64,000 nt of DNA from Xiphias gladius. Lineage: Eukaryota > Chordata > Actinopteri > Istiophoriformes > Xiphiidae. The stretch's first letter is position 1. Every line of letters starts with the position of its first letter. Both the position numbers and the translations under genes were made by a program. The notes under the pieces were generated by a model. That model worked only from the letters and a program-made list of their open reading frames with translations, did no database searches and was not told where the DNA came from. The stretch is taken from positions 23,527,517 to 23,591,516 of the forward strand of contig NC_053414.1 in the NCBI RefSeq assembly GCF_016859285.1, read 5' to 3'. Below are positions 29,301 to 47,142 of the stretch, in pieces.

Positions 29301-32094
29301 TGTGTGTTTTTCAGAGGGGAAGTCGCTGAAGGATGAGGATGTGCTGCAGCAACTTCCTGTGGGAACCACGGCAACCTTCTACTTCAGAGACCTGGGAGCT
29401 CAGATCAGCTGGGTCACAGTGAGTACAACACAGACCCAGTTCAACAGTCCCGACATGCCCATATGCATCTGCATGCGAATGGGATGATGCAGAGCTATAT
29501 TGAGATTTCCCAATGGGTAAAAAGGGAGAAGTGGGGCAGAAGTTTGATTGTAAATCCCTCTGCTTTAGTGACATAATAAGCAGAGGGATTTAGAAATGTA
29601 TCTTTCTAACACGTCAACAAGTCAATATATCAACAATATCACAAGCTGGCTACAGAGGCTAAAATGAACAAATGAATACAAATGTGTGCTCAGTGTTTGT
29701 TTGTCCGAGTTTAACAAGAGTCTCCAAGGCTCTGACTCACCGTGTCTTACTTCCTTTTTCCAGGTGTTTCTGACGGAGTATACCGGTCCTCTGGTCATCT
29801 ATCTGATGTTCTACTTCAGGGTTCCCTTCATCTATGCTCCCAAATATGATTTTACCACCAGTAAACACTGGGTCGTACAGTGAGTGTCTCCAACACACCC
29901 TCACGGACTTTATATAGTCAGGTAGAGCCTTTGTTTCCTCCAGTGGTTTGGTCACAGCAGGCAAGCGTCTCCTCTTTAAAGATAAGTCTCTCAACTTTAA
30001 GTCGGGAAATAGGCCAGTTCTCTTTCTTGGTGAAAGTTATATAAAGTTAAGTCATTTTTCCCAAAATGACAAACTTGCTTTTAGCCATGTTTTTTCTTAA
30101 CAATGTGGAAATTATCTTTAAAATCCTTCCGAGACAGGGTTCTAGGACAACATGATACAATTCAGTGCCTTGTTCTCTCTTTATTAACTGTAGTAGAGCT
30201 AATGCAAGTGTCTCTGCTTTTTCCAGTCTGGCCTGTATGTGTCACTCTTTCCACTATGTTAAGAGGCTGCTGGAGACGCTGTTTGTCCATCGCTTCTCTC
30301 ATGGAACGATGCCGTTACGCAACATCTTTAAGGTGAGAGACATTCTACTGCTCAAACTCTTGCCCTGTATTAATATGTGCGTAGATGTGATGTAGGTTGG
30401 GTGGAGTGAAAGGTGAATATTGAACTGTTTATGATTTGAAAAACTGTCTCTACAACCACAAGGAAGTCTCAGAGACAGTGTTCCTGTCACATTCTCTGTT
30501 TCAGAACTGTACGTATTACTGGGGCTTTGCGGCGTGGATGGCCTATTACATCAACCACCCGTTGTATACCCCACCCAGTGAGTATGCATGCACCTACAAA
30601 TGCATACACGCAAACCTCACATATACCGATGTCTCATACTAACCCCTTTTCGTCATTGCTTACTGTAAGTTATTGTGTCTCGTTGCAGTCTACGGGGAGC
30701 AACAGATAAGACTTGCCCTCATCATATTCTTGGTAAAAACTTTTCTGTCCTCAACACTTTGTTCTGTAATGTATTGTGCATCATTTAATTTGAACGATGA
30801 ATATAATAAGGTCATTTACATCGTTTAAATTGCATTTTTGTCCCATTAGTTTTCATCTCTTTGACGTCCTCATAAGTGTACAAAAAGAGTTTGTGCAGAT
30901 ATAGGCCCTGACTTTAGATTTTCATTATTGTTTGCTCTACACACTCAGTATTAAATCACTTGTGTGACATTATCAATGTTTTCTTTCTCAGTTCTGTCAG
31001 ATCGGCAACTTTTCCATTCACATTGCTCTCCGGAACCTCCGTCCACCAGGTAAACACAGCTGTCACACCTTTACACCGGACTGTCACTTAAGCAGACTGC
31101 TGTGTAGTTCTGGCCACAGTGAATGTTAAGCCCATTGTCAGCCATGCCTTCTTCTTCCCTTTAAAAGAAATTCCTATGGATATTTCGCCTGTTATTTTCA
31201 GAAGCCACTGTGATTAACTCTTAAAATAGGATATTTGTTAAGCTAATGTACTTCTTGCATTTTGTGTTCAAAAACATTTGCAAGGCCATGGCTAATAATC
31301 CATGACAAAAACTCAGTGCAAATCAGTTTATATCCAATTATATTTGAATGCTTTTCAACCAAAGCCCCTGAAAAATGATTTCACATTCTAAGTATTTCTC
31401 TATAAAATTAAATATCGCAGAATAAATGTAGAATATCATCACTGGTCAGTATGTTTTGTCAAAATGTAAACATTGGAACAAGTGGATGGCATTCCCTTTT
31501 CTTTTTCTCTCCTCATCCAGGCTCTAAGACCAGGAAGATTCCCTATCCAACCAAGAACCCCTTCACCTGGATCTTCCTCCTGGTCTCCTGCCCCAACTAC
31601 ACCTATGAGGTACCATATTCTATTCATCATGGTAGCTGATAGTAGTTAGTTTTCTGTGTGTGAACAAGACATTGATTGTTTGAAAATAGAAAGGGGAATT
31701 GTCAAATTAGTTTAAATGAGTACATAACATCAACTGCACAGCTGGAAGTCTTGGGAAAGTAGTCCGCCTGATTACATTGTCCCATGTCTAGCTATTTGTA
31801 TTGTATCGTGCCATTTTTGTTGTCTTTGTCAAAACACTAAAGGTTTAGTTCATGTTATACCTGCGGCTACTGCCCTCTGCTGGTACCAGTCTGTGGCTAA
31901 CATCCCTCCCCCTGTTGCAGCTGGGCTCCTGGCTTGGCTTCACAGTCATGACGCAGTGCCTGCCGGTGGCCTTCTTCACCTTGGTGGGTTTCATCCAGAT
32001 GACAGTCTGGGCCAAGGGGAAGCACCGCAGCTACCTGAAGGAGTTCCGTGACTACCCTCCTCTCCGCTCACCCATCCTGCCGTTCATCCTGTAG
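20315..32094 (+). CDS. tecr: Very-long-chain (trans-2) enoyl-CoA reductase
   Basis: Performs the last step of the microsomal elongation cycle for very-long-chain fatty acids, reducing trans-2-enoyl-CoA with NADPH in the ER membrane; it also acts in sphingosine breakdown. Exons: 20315-20329, 24635-24685, 28964-29015, 29153-29197, 29315-29418, 29764-29879, 30227-30332, 30505-30577, 30689-30732, 30992-31049, 31521-31609 and 31921-32094, 927 nt in frame, 308 residues, the same length as human TECR. It starts [22 protein letters not shown]; the N-terminal ubiquitin-like part is followed by a multi-pass steroid 5-alpha-reductase-type domain ([44 protein letters not shown]). Pro182 of HPLYTP, altered to Leu in a human intellectual-disability family (literature knowledge), is conserved. 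A second first exon makes a longer form (separate entry). It is convergent with ndufb7. Confidence 0.96.
20590..22100. repeat. Long inverted repeat, arms about 450 bp
   Basis: The left arm (about 20590-21048) reappears in reverse complement at about 21605-22100. Matching segments include GCACCCACAG, ATTACATGTGCGCCGTGTAT, AGACCTATCCCTCTGTGG, GGCAATCACCGCCATCTCTG, CAATAATGCAGGGGAACAGT and TGAACAAGTAG/CTACTTGTTCA. Identity by eye is near 90% with small indels. The spacer of about 0.55 kb shows no gene. It sits in tecr intron 1, between the two alternative first exons. It could be a transposon with long inverted termini or a local inverted duplication; no target-site duplication is clear. Confidence 0.75.
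22101..24496. other. tecr intron 1, distal part
   Basis: No exon is supportable. Short open frames around 22551 and 23423 lack homology or splice context. The last 350 bp before 24497 become purine-rich and GC-richer, in keeping with a second promoter. Confidence 0.45.
24497..24685 (+). CDS. tecr: Alternative first coding exon of tecr (long isoform)
   Basis: An ATG at 24497 opens 63 codons that run without interruption into tecr exon 2 and end at the same donor (24685/GTGAGA). The new N-terminus starts [13 protein letters not shown], continues through a Pro/Ala stretch and the basic segment [11 protein letters not shown], and joins the shared part at [10 protein letters not shown]. The joined protein would be 349 residues. 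The shorter form starts inside this exon at 24635, using the AG that ends TTTTCTTTGAG. The upstream in-frame frame extends to 24425 only through GTG codons, so 24497 is the first ATG. The 5' flank has purine-rich tracts and an E-box (CAGCTG at 24357). Expression of this form is inferred from the intact frame only. Confidence 0.75.
24686..28963. other. tecr intron 2, with a candidate dispersed repeat
   Basis: A 4.3-kb intron without supportable exons. At about 28040-28560, segments such as TTTACGCCTGGTGTTGACATG and the distal AAATCACCTGACTTAACC recall a common teleost MITE, but the copy is degraded and unassigned. Confidence 0.4.
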
Positions 32095-32805
32095 AGGACT
32101 ATTTGGCCGTTCCCCCACCCATCCAGCTCTCCCCGGTTGAAGGAATCAAGTACACCCTAACTGAAAGGGTGCACCTCCCCCTTTCCTTCCTCCGAAATCT
32201 ACACCAGAACTTCTTAGATTGATTGACAGAATCTAACCCTGCCCCCTTCTTTTCTTTCCTCCCAAACCAAATGTTCTCTCTCCCTTCCTGTTCTTGATCC
32301 CTGTCATTTTAAGTGAAATATAAAACAATACACCTGCTCTGATTTTTTTTTTTTTTTTGGACAACAAACTAACCCATTCTGAGTGCTTAACTGGCTTTGT
32401 GCATCTGAGCTCCCAGAGCAGTTTTCACCTTCAAGCTTACGTCATCTAATACTGCTTTTTTTTGGGGAGGGGGGCTGAATCTGCATCTGGTGAACTTCAG
32501 TAAATCTGAAACACTTCAGTTTTGATATCCATGACTCTAAATTTGAAACCATGACAGCATTTAATTTTGTTTGAAAATTAATTGCTGTCTTGCTTTGAAA
32601 TCTGCTTAATTTATTAAAAAACAAAAAAACAAAATGGTTGTTGCTTTGCTCCATCATATACAATGTTACAAGTGTTTCATCAAAGACTTGAATCTGTGCT
32701 CCTGAAGTTAAAGGACCTTTCTCACACAACTTTTGTCTAAGCCAGTGTTTATGGAGGTTTGTGCAAGGATGAATTTCAAGAGTATCGACTCCTGAGTTTC
32801 GAGGC

Positions 32806-32811
32806 AATAAA
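32806..32811 (+). terminator. tecr: Likely poly(A) signal of tecr
   Basis: AATAAA in a cluster of AATAAAAATAAA lies about 710 nt downstream of the tecr stop codon. It would leave roughly 430 bp to the facing ndufb7 signal. Confidence 0.5.
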
Positions 32812-33237
32812 AATAAAAAATAAAAAGAGAAGAGAGGAAAAGAGGATAATATTTTCAGGCTCACCCGAATATTCATATATACAAAATTTGGTTAAGATTG
32901 ATGAAATTTGTGGCAGCAGTGGTGAAAGAAATCTTATGCCAATCATTCAACATGGAGTACAATCTATTCTGGGGAAAACAATTGTAGTTGGTATAGGTAG
33001 AAGTGAATCTTGAACCAGGGAATCAAGAAAGAGAACATTTTTAGGAGTTTTTTGTTTTTATTTTATATTTCTATCACTTAGCTTTGGACACCTGGGCAGA
33101 GATAATGAATTTAATATCTCACTTTCACTTTGTGCAGAGATTTTTAAACTGTATAAACAAAAGTGTTTTGGTGATGTCATATTACTGGATATTTTGACAG
33201 TATTAGGACCAAGGGTGGTGAAGATTAAACAGTATTG

Positions 33238-33243
33238 TTTATT
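33238..33243 (-). terminator. ndufb7: Likely poly(A) signal of ndufb7
   Basis: AATAAA on the minus strand (from TTTATT on plus) begins about 50 nt after the ndufb7 stop codon. Confidence 0.6.
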
Positions 33244-33293
33244 GTGAACAGCAGCTCATATATACAAAGAAGCAGCATTAGAGGATGTACTGA

Positions 33294-35139
33294 TTATGCA
33301 GCTTCAGCCTTGGCCTCAATTCTCTTCTTCCTCAGCTGGAGCCTCCTCTCCCTCTCGTACTCCTTCATACGCATTACATAGCTGGAGGCAGAAAAACAAA
33401 GGGTACGTAGTTATTGACAAGGTGGGTGTATATCATCAAATTTTCACACAATTGATTAAAGTTTTTAGAAATCTCAGGTATGGCAAGAAAAAAAAAAAAC
33501 CCAAAAAACTCCAGGTTTCTTTGAGTTTTTTTTCCCCTTGCGGAGTCCTATTTCCAGAAAGGAACAATGGTTACTAAATTTAGACTGAGATCTTGAAGAT
33601 CTGTTGGGACCTGAAGTTCTTAAGTGCTCAGAAAATTACAAATCTGAAAATCTACAAATCCATGAAGACTGGGTAACCTACGTCTGCTGAGAAAAAAATC
33701 TGATGTGATCGAAAGCTCCAGAATAGCTACTAAGTGGACGTTGTGGTAAGAGAGTTGTCAGTCTCGAAGACATAAACTAAATTAATAATACAGAGAGAAT
33801 GCCAGCCAGTTTAATTATACTGAGGATTTCTAATTTTTTGCTTTGACCTGTAGGTTTTTGCTTTGACCTGTTTACATAATGGAGTCAATCCTATAAAAGA
33901 CTGACGAAACCCAACCTAACAACTGTCTACTGTAAACACTTACTCCTGGTGTTCGCAGTAGTCCCAGTCGTGTCTCTCGTGCTTGCAGGCCAGGAAGTTG
34001 GGCCAGTTGTCCCTCTTGCACTTCATGAGTTTTATGAGATAATGGGCACAGTAGTCCCTCTGCTCCAAAGGCAGCTGGGCCAAGTTCATCTGCTCCTGGG
34101 TCGCTACCATCTCTGGCAAACCGATATACATTTTCAGTCATCTTTCAATGCAAAAGTACCTGATGTGACCTAAAGGATGGTCGTGATTCTTAATGATTGG
34201 CTGAAAACAGTGTCTGTCTGTTTAAAGCCTGTCCAGGGTAGTAATTCTGTATATTCTTCATAATGCGTACAGTACTAACCAAGAATTAGATTTTCTATGT
34301 TCTCTTTTACCTTAAATATTCGACATGAATTTGACTGCAAAGCATAAATACACTGCAGAAATACATCATATAATTCAACCTGATGTTCTGTCTATTGGTA
34401 AGAAAGAAACAACAACAGGCTCCTGACAGGTGGCAGGACTTAGCAGCATATAGCGTTTTTGTGTTAAGTATAAATCCGGTGTTGGATTTGTGTTTTTTTG
34501 TGTGTGAAATCTGCTACAAAATGTGTTGAGTAAACATTACATAATTACTTGGCCACATTTCGCCTTAAATGTCCTCTATAATGAGTGAGAATGTGAGCTG
34601 AACGTTTTCACATTAAAAGATAACGATTAGCTTATTATTTGTGAGAAATATCAACATCTTTTTGCAGGGCTACGTTCTCCCGTGTCTGTACAGGACAGGG
34701 AGGCTGCTGTAAAAATATAGATAACTGGTACCCGAAATACAGCACCAGCTAGCCGGTAACGTTGTTATTTCGATGTTACTTTATGATTATTTTGCATTTA
34801 TAAGAAATATGCAGCTAAAGGTTGATACACCGAGCAGGCTGGCCACAGACCACCGGTAGTTCTCCTCTAACGCCTGTTGGCTGCTAATCAGCACAAAGCT
34901 AGCTTGGCTAACGTTTAACGAGCTAATCTAGCATGGCTAATAAGAACATCAACTACAGGTCAGGATACTATGAACACATTGTAGGGTGCAGGCAGAAGCC
35001 TCTCCGAGCTGGACGCTGCTGACAGACCTCTCTCTTTCCGCTCCGCGAAGCCGAACTGCGGGTCGAACTCGTACTTTCTCGACGGGTCCGGCTCGGTGTC
35101 CGTCTCGGTGACATACCGTCTGACCAGGTGGGCTCCCAT
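33294..35139 (-). CDS. ndufb7: NADH dehydrogenase 1 beta subcomplex subunit 7
   Basis: Accessory subunit of mitochondrial complex I, on the intermembrane-space side of the membrane arm. Three exons: 35139-35028, 34112-33944 and 33381-33294, 369 nt, 122 residues (human 137, with a longer tail). The start MGAHLVRRY keeps the N-myristoylation Gly2 known for this subunit. The CHCH fold shows the twin CX9C motif: [11 protein letters not shown] and [11 protein letters not shown], with nine residues between each pair of cysteines, typical of proteins imported by the Mia40 relay. The end is a Lys/Arg-rich helix ([14 protein letters not shown]). Exon 1 ends at a GTCTGT donor, weak but GT-AG. It is convergent with tecr and lies 7.7 kb from the next start on its strand. 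Confidence 0.95.
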
Positions 35140-36620
35140 TGGCGCCGGCGATGTTTAAACGCGGTTATATGAAATGAATGTGTTCAGTTTGCCCCTGCAC
35201 TGTACTAATCTAATATTTCCAAAATTTGTCTGCTCTCTGCCATTCGGTCACCTCCACAAGCCCCCTGCTTCCACTTCCGCCTGCCGCCGGAAATAAACAG
35301 CCCAGCGGTGCTTCACATAAAACACCTTCCCTCTGGATAAATAACAAAGGTTCCGCAGGCAGGGGACTGGCGTCGTTGCAAACAACTTAGTGTTTAATAA
35401 TGAGAATGATGATAATGACAAAATTACCGATTCAGTTATGAACATTACAGTTAAGCTCAATATTCATTATTTATCAAGACAGGCTGTAATACCAAGAGGG
35501 CAACTGCACCAGGGGTCCCAGACTGTCAAGGGCCCTAAAAGCCTCAGATTCACTGTGTCAGTGGGTCTGTGAGAATATATAAAGTAAAGAAAAGTGAAAA
35601 TTGTTCCGATTTAAATACTGAAAGAACCCCAGACATTTCCAGAAAGACATGCTGCTTTTAAATGTCTCAAATATGATCTGGACCTGAAAGATCCATTTAA
35701 ATTCATTGTATTGGGGTGTATTGGTATCTCATACCACTGGCAAATAAAACTGAGACTATTATATTACTAGATTCCACAAGGGATATGTGGGAAAATTTTT
35801 TTTTTTCGTCTAATTTGCATGAACCGGCTGTCTTGTAGAGGAGCTTTGTGTCAACTCTAGTCTTAACACTTTAATTGTTTCAGCTTATCTTGTTTGTAAA
35901 TGGTACAAATACATTGTGTTCATCAGACAGGGCTTTTTCACACAGCAGACAAATTGACTTGTCAAATTTACTAAAACCACTAACAATGGCTTCTATTCAA
36001 GTGTCCTGGTAAGCAATGCCAGTGTGACAGTGAGCTGGCATGTACGATTACAGGCCCCTGAAATTGAAGTAGTTAAATGGAAACCATCACGTCCCCCCTC
36101 AGCATCATTTCAGAGGACTGTAAACTGCACTGTTAAATCATACTTGTAAAAAAAAACAACACATAATTTCCATGCATTACGAGATAAACCTCATAAGAGT
36201 GATCATAAAGGTATACAAATAAATTTATTTATCGCGTTTCAAACTCACACATACATGCAACTTACATAATTTTTATTGTGCAAACAGATTACAGTGGTAA
36301 CCCCAAGCTTTGATGTTATTATGGCTGGCACATTTATTGTTTTATCTCAGTGCTAATGGCATTTACATTGAAAATTCTCAATATTATAAGATAATTTATA
36401 GCCAGACATTTTCAGCTGATTTTCTTGTTTGATTCACATTATTACACATGTATAAAAAATGTTTTTTAATTTAAAAAAAAACTCCTTGTAATTATAATTA
36501 TGTCGGCCTGTTTCCCTTTTTTCTTGCCATTTCCACCTCTTGTATTCATCCGTTTCCCTCCCTTCAAGGAAGCCAAGCACAGTAGAGGAAAACACTGTGT
36601 AGCCCTATGATGTGTTTTTG
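35140..36620. other. Interval between ndufb7 promoter and VCP-like 3' end
   Basis: The first 200 bp are the GC-richer ndufb7 promoter region. The rest is AT-rich and without a supportable exon. On the minus strand AATAAA occurs at 36333-36338, a plausible poly(A) signal about 285 nt after the VCP-like stop codon. Confidence 0.45.
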
Positions 36621-43484
<6,864 letters not shown>

Positions 43485-43831
43485 GACCGCTGTCCTTTGT
43501 CTCGACAGATTTCAGACTCAAGCTTCACACTCAAGCTTCACTCCCTCACTGCCTACTTCAGTTGTTTACTGTGGTATTTTCAGGAGCTGATCTAGTATGG
43601 TCTGATTCCTGCTCTGATCAGTGCCAAAGGTTTCAGGTTCAGCCTGATCTGATCTTCTGCCCTGTTGTGGTTTTGGTCTTCCCGTTGCCCAGGCGTTCCT
43701 AGCAGAGAGTCTCAGTTTTGTTTTCCTTTGTTGCCTTGAACCTCCATGTTTTTTCTGTTTACCACTGGAGATATTAATATGCTTCCCTGTCTTATTTGTA
43801 ACCCCGTCATGTGCACGTACACACTTTCATG

Positions 43832-43833
<2 letters not shown>

Positions 43834-43899
<66 letters not shown>
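43834..43899. repeat. (CA)n microsatellite
   Basis: An uninterrupted CA run of about 66 bp, upstream of the VCP-like start codon. Confidence 0.95.
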
Positions 43900-43901
<2 letters not shown>

Positions 43902-45107
43902 GATTCAAAGCACTTACCTTAGAGAGCGTCCCAGGACAGATATAGCATGATATTTCCTCCTCCCTCTGCTTCTAACCAGCAAATGCAAGCACTGGTACCT
44001 GGATGGTCGTGGAGAACACTTCCCGACTTAGTATGAAATTTTTATTGGTCAAAATGAATGCTGCAAAGAGCCTGTTGTCAAAAAGAGCAGACCTATAGTC
44101 TGTCTCATTTTCTGGATAAGTCCTTGCATGGTCTTTCCTCCTTCGAGTCCTGGTCATTGTGACTGAAGGGAGCTGCTGTTGTCACCCAGCTGCTCTAAAC
44201 TGTTGGTAGATTCTCTTTCTCACACACTGCATATGCACATTTATGTCTGCTACACACTGACACACACAGCCCTGAAATGAGTACAAACATACACAGGCAT
44301 GGTAAACACTTTGAAAAAAATGCAAACAAAAACTGCAACAACAGAGCATTCACACATTGTGGTGTTTTAATTTAAACTTTTATTACTAAAATTGTCCTTT
44401 AACAAATAACAGGAGACAAGCAACAAGGGCATACTGTACACCCCCCCCCCCGTGAGACTCAGACACAGCTGTCCTCTCCTACGGATTTTTACATATAGGA
44501 ATGAAGTGATGTTAACAGTGGCAAGAGACACTGTAACATACACCTTCCACCAACTGTAATAAGATGAAAATGTGTTCTTCAAAAGAAAGTGAAAGTAAGG
44601 GGGAAATGAGGGGAGAGAGGTAGAGGAGGTTTGAATGCGCAAAGTAATAGCAATTTAAACATCATTGTGTGGAGAATGGACTGAAAACGTTCACAAAATG
44701 AAAGCCATTATGCTGAAAACAGAAATATAAACATGAACATAACAAGAAGAAAAAAACCCAGTTATTTTTGCAATGCAAAACCTGGAATGCATGCCGTTAC
44801 AGTGCAGGTAGGAATGAGTTGACTGACAGTTTGACAGCATTTGGTTTCTAAGGTGTGACCAGTAAAAACAGTTAAAAAATGCTGGTATGAGATTAGTTGA
44901 TTGATTGACTCAGCTTTACCCTGCGATAACATCTTTCAGTTAGACAAAGTTATTCCGATAATATACAAATGGCTAATTTATTAAATGGAGTATGTTTCAA
45001 TATATTTAAATATTCACTTTACTATATATAGTTGCGAGTCGATTGTTCTGCAAATTTCAGTTCAGTTAGCTGGTGTGTTTGATCAACATTTCTGCAGTCT
45101 ACTCTGG

Positions 45108-46248
45108 GGCCAGTTTCACAAAGATATTGTAGACTGGTCTGTGGTGTTAGATCAGTCTTAATTTTGGTCTTAGATTAGTCTAATGTGGGTTGCACCTCAT
45201 GAACTACTGCCTATGTAAAGGTTAGGTAATCGTATTGTATTGTATTTACGCCCCGTAACTGCCAAATATAACTGTTGTGTAGCTAACTGAGCCAACAAAG
45301 ACAAAGCTAACGTTAGCTTGGTAAATACGACCCACTTAGAGTGAAGACTATATGAGATCATATGAAATACGATCGACACATCTGATCTTTAACTTCATCA
45401 GTGCTCTTTAATAACCATGTAAATCTTGAAGACTTCAACAACATTTCAAAAAATAACACAATTACGAAATGCCATTTACATGCGTAAATGACATCAGTTA
45501 GGTTAGCATAATCAGATATTTCCTCCTCAATCTGTTCTGAATGAATACTACTACTACTAATCTGAAATACATGCAGATCTAGATAAAACAAACAATTACA
45601 TTACAAAAGCTATGTCGTTTGTGTCTCTAAAACGGTCATTTTTGCAATTTATGCTATTTTATAATCCTCCAGTGACTTTCTGTTTACATAGCTCATTGTT
45701 CTTGATTGGACAGTGCTTTGCTGAAGTTTTAATGGCACAAGCCGATTGAGTAAACTAGCTAAGTAGTCCCTAAGAACTTAGGAAGGACTTTAAGTTCAAA
45801 CTTTGTGATGGATTTAGGAAGAGTTGGTGCAACCCAACCTTGATCCTGACCGCAAGTTAGCAGAACAAAGTCCCGCCACATTAAGAAGACACAGCATCTC
45901 AGCTCTGCTACAGGTCTGCACTGCACTGACATTTCATTCTAATGGACCTTCTTTTATTGTTACACTCTTTGCTGAATTTTCCCAGTAAAACTTTAATATT
46001 ATCATTGAATTTTATCCAGAAGGGAAATGTTTTCTGCTGGACTGAACGGAGCTGAGTTATTGGCTGCGTTTGCTCGGTCAGCCCTGTGTTTTAGTCTGAC
46101 AAAGCAAGTTGCAATTTACCCGCAATTAATAGCAATTTAGTTCTACTTGAGATAGTCAAGAACTAGACAGTTTTGTGCGAGAGATTCTGTATATTTAGGC
46201 GTCTGTCTGAAATCTAAACCACAGTCGAAGTCTGTCTTTGTGAAACCA
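45108..46248. mobile_element. Non-autonomous DNA element with terminal inverted repeats
   Basis: The left end GGGGCCAGTTTCACAAAG is answered at the right end by CTTTGTGAAACCAGTCCCTG in reverse complement, about 1.14 kb apart. A second inverted pair lies inside (GTGGGTTGCACC near 45186, GGTGCAACCCAACC near 45827). No transposase frame is present. The ends recall teleost MITEs of the GGGCC..GTTTCACAAAG type; superfamily not assigned and no clear target-site duplication found. Confidence 0.55.
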
Positions 46249-47142
46249 GTCCCTGATGTGGTGATGCATAGGCCAGAACAGATCATGGCTAGCTCTGTTT
46301 AAAAACATTATGAGCACGTTTATGTCATAGATTTTCATCTGAGACATTAAGCGACAAAAAGTCAATCACCTGCTGATCTACTAGCTGACAAGGTCCAATG
46401 ACCCATCAAACATCTAGGAATTATCAGCTTATTGCTTTGACCAACGACCGTTTGTAAAAAGCCGTGAACCCTGCACCAGAATTTTATCTTGACGTACAGT
46501 ATAGGACTACTATGATGGGTCAGCATCCACTCCAGTTTCTGGGAATGTATTAAATCTGGTCAACATGCTCTGTCTCTGTGTATATCGACGAACGCGCACC
46601 CACAGTAAGACATCCTTGCATCCCAGTCCCCCCCAAAAAAAAAAAAAGACGAACCGAAATTCCTTCCGCACAGAATAACCAGGACCTCTTTCAAAATGTG
46701 CATAAAGGTCAACATGAAATAACACTTTAAAGACAAACAATCTTGCAAAGTTTCATAAAGAAACTGCAAAGTGCTTGATCATTGCAAATAAAAATAAAAA
46801 AAAGAAATTGCATGACTGTTTTGAACCTCTGCATCCTAAAATTTTACGAGTCTGCTCCCTCCCTCCAACATTTTGGCTCTAGAAAATCCTTGTTGTCCAG
46901 GAAATCCAATCTCGTGACTGTGTGTAGTTTATGGACCAGAGCAGTCGTACAGAGCCAGGTGGAAGAGAAACAGAGTTGTGTGTGTGCGTGTGTGTGTATG
47001 TGTGTGTGCGCGCGTGTGCTGTTTTACATTAGATGAAAAGTAAAGCATATTGTATATCATGCATGCATATTTATATGATTACTTGAAATATATATGTAAA
47101 TACAAACATAACAGTCTCTGTGTGTATTTCATGTGTGTTTTG

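Larger units (their letters stand above)
43485..47142. other. Interval between VCP-like start and samd1 3' end
   Basis: No protein-coding exon is supportable. It contains a CA tract (43834-43899), a possible 5' non-coding VCP exon ending at the donor CTAAG|GTAAGT (exon edge 43918, minus strand), and the element at 45108-46247. A 61-codon minus-strand frame at 44157-43972 has no recognisable homology. Confidence 0.4.

Noticed and set aside
43972-44157. 61-codon minus-strand frame upstream of the VCP-like gene
   Set aside because: It starts with ATG but matches no family I know and has no coding neighbours; kept only as part of the interval.
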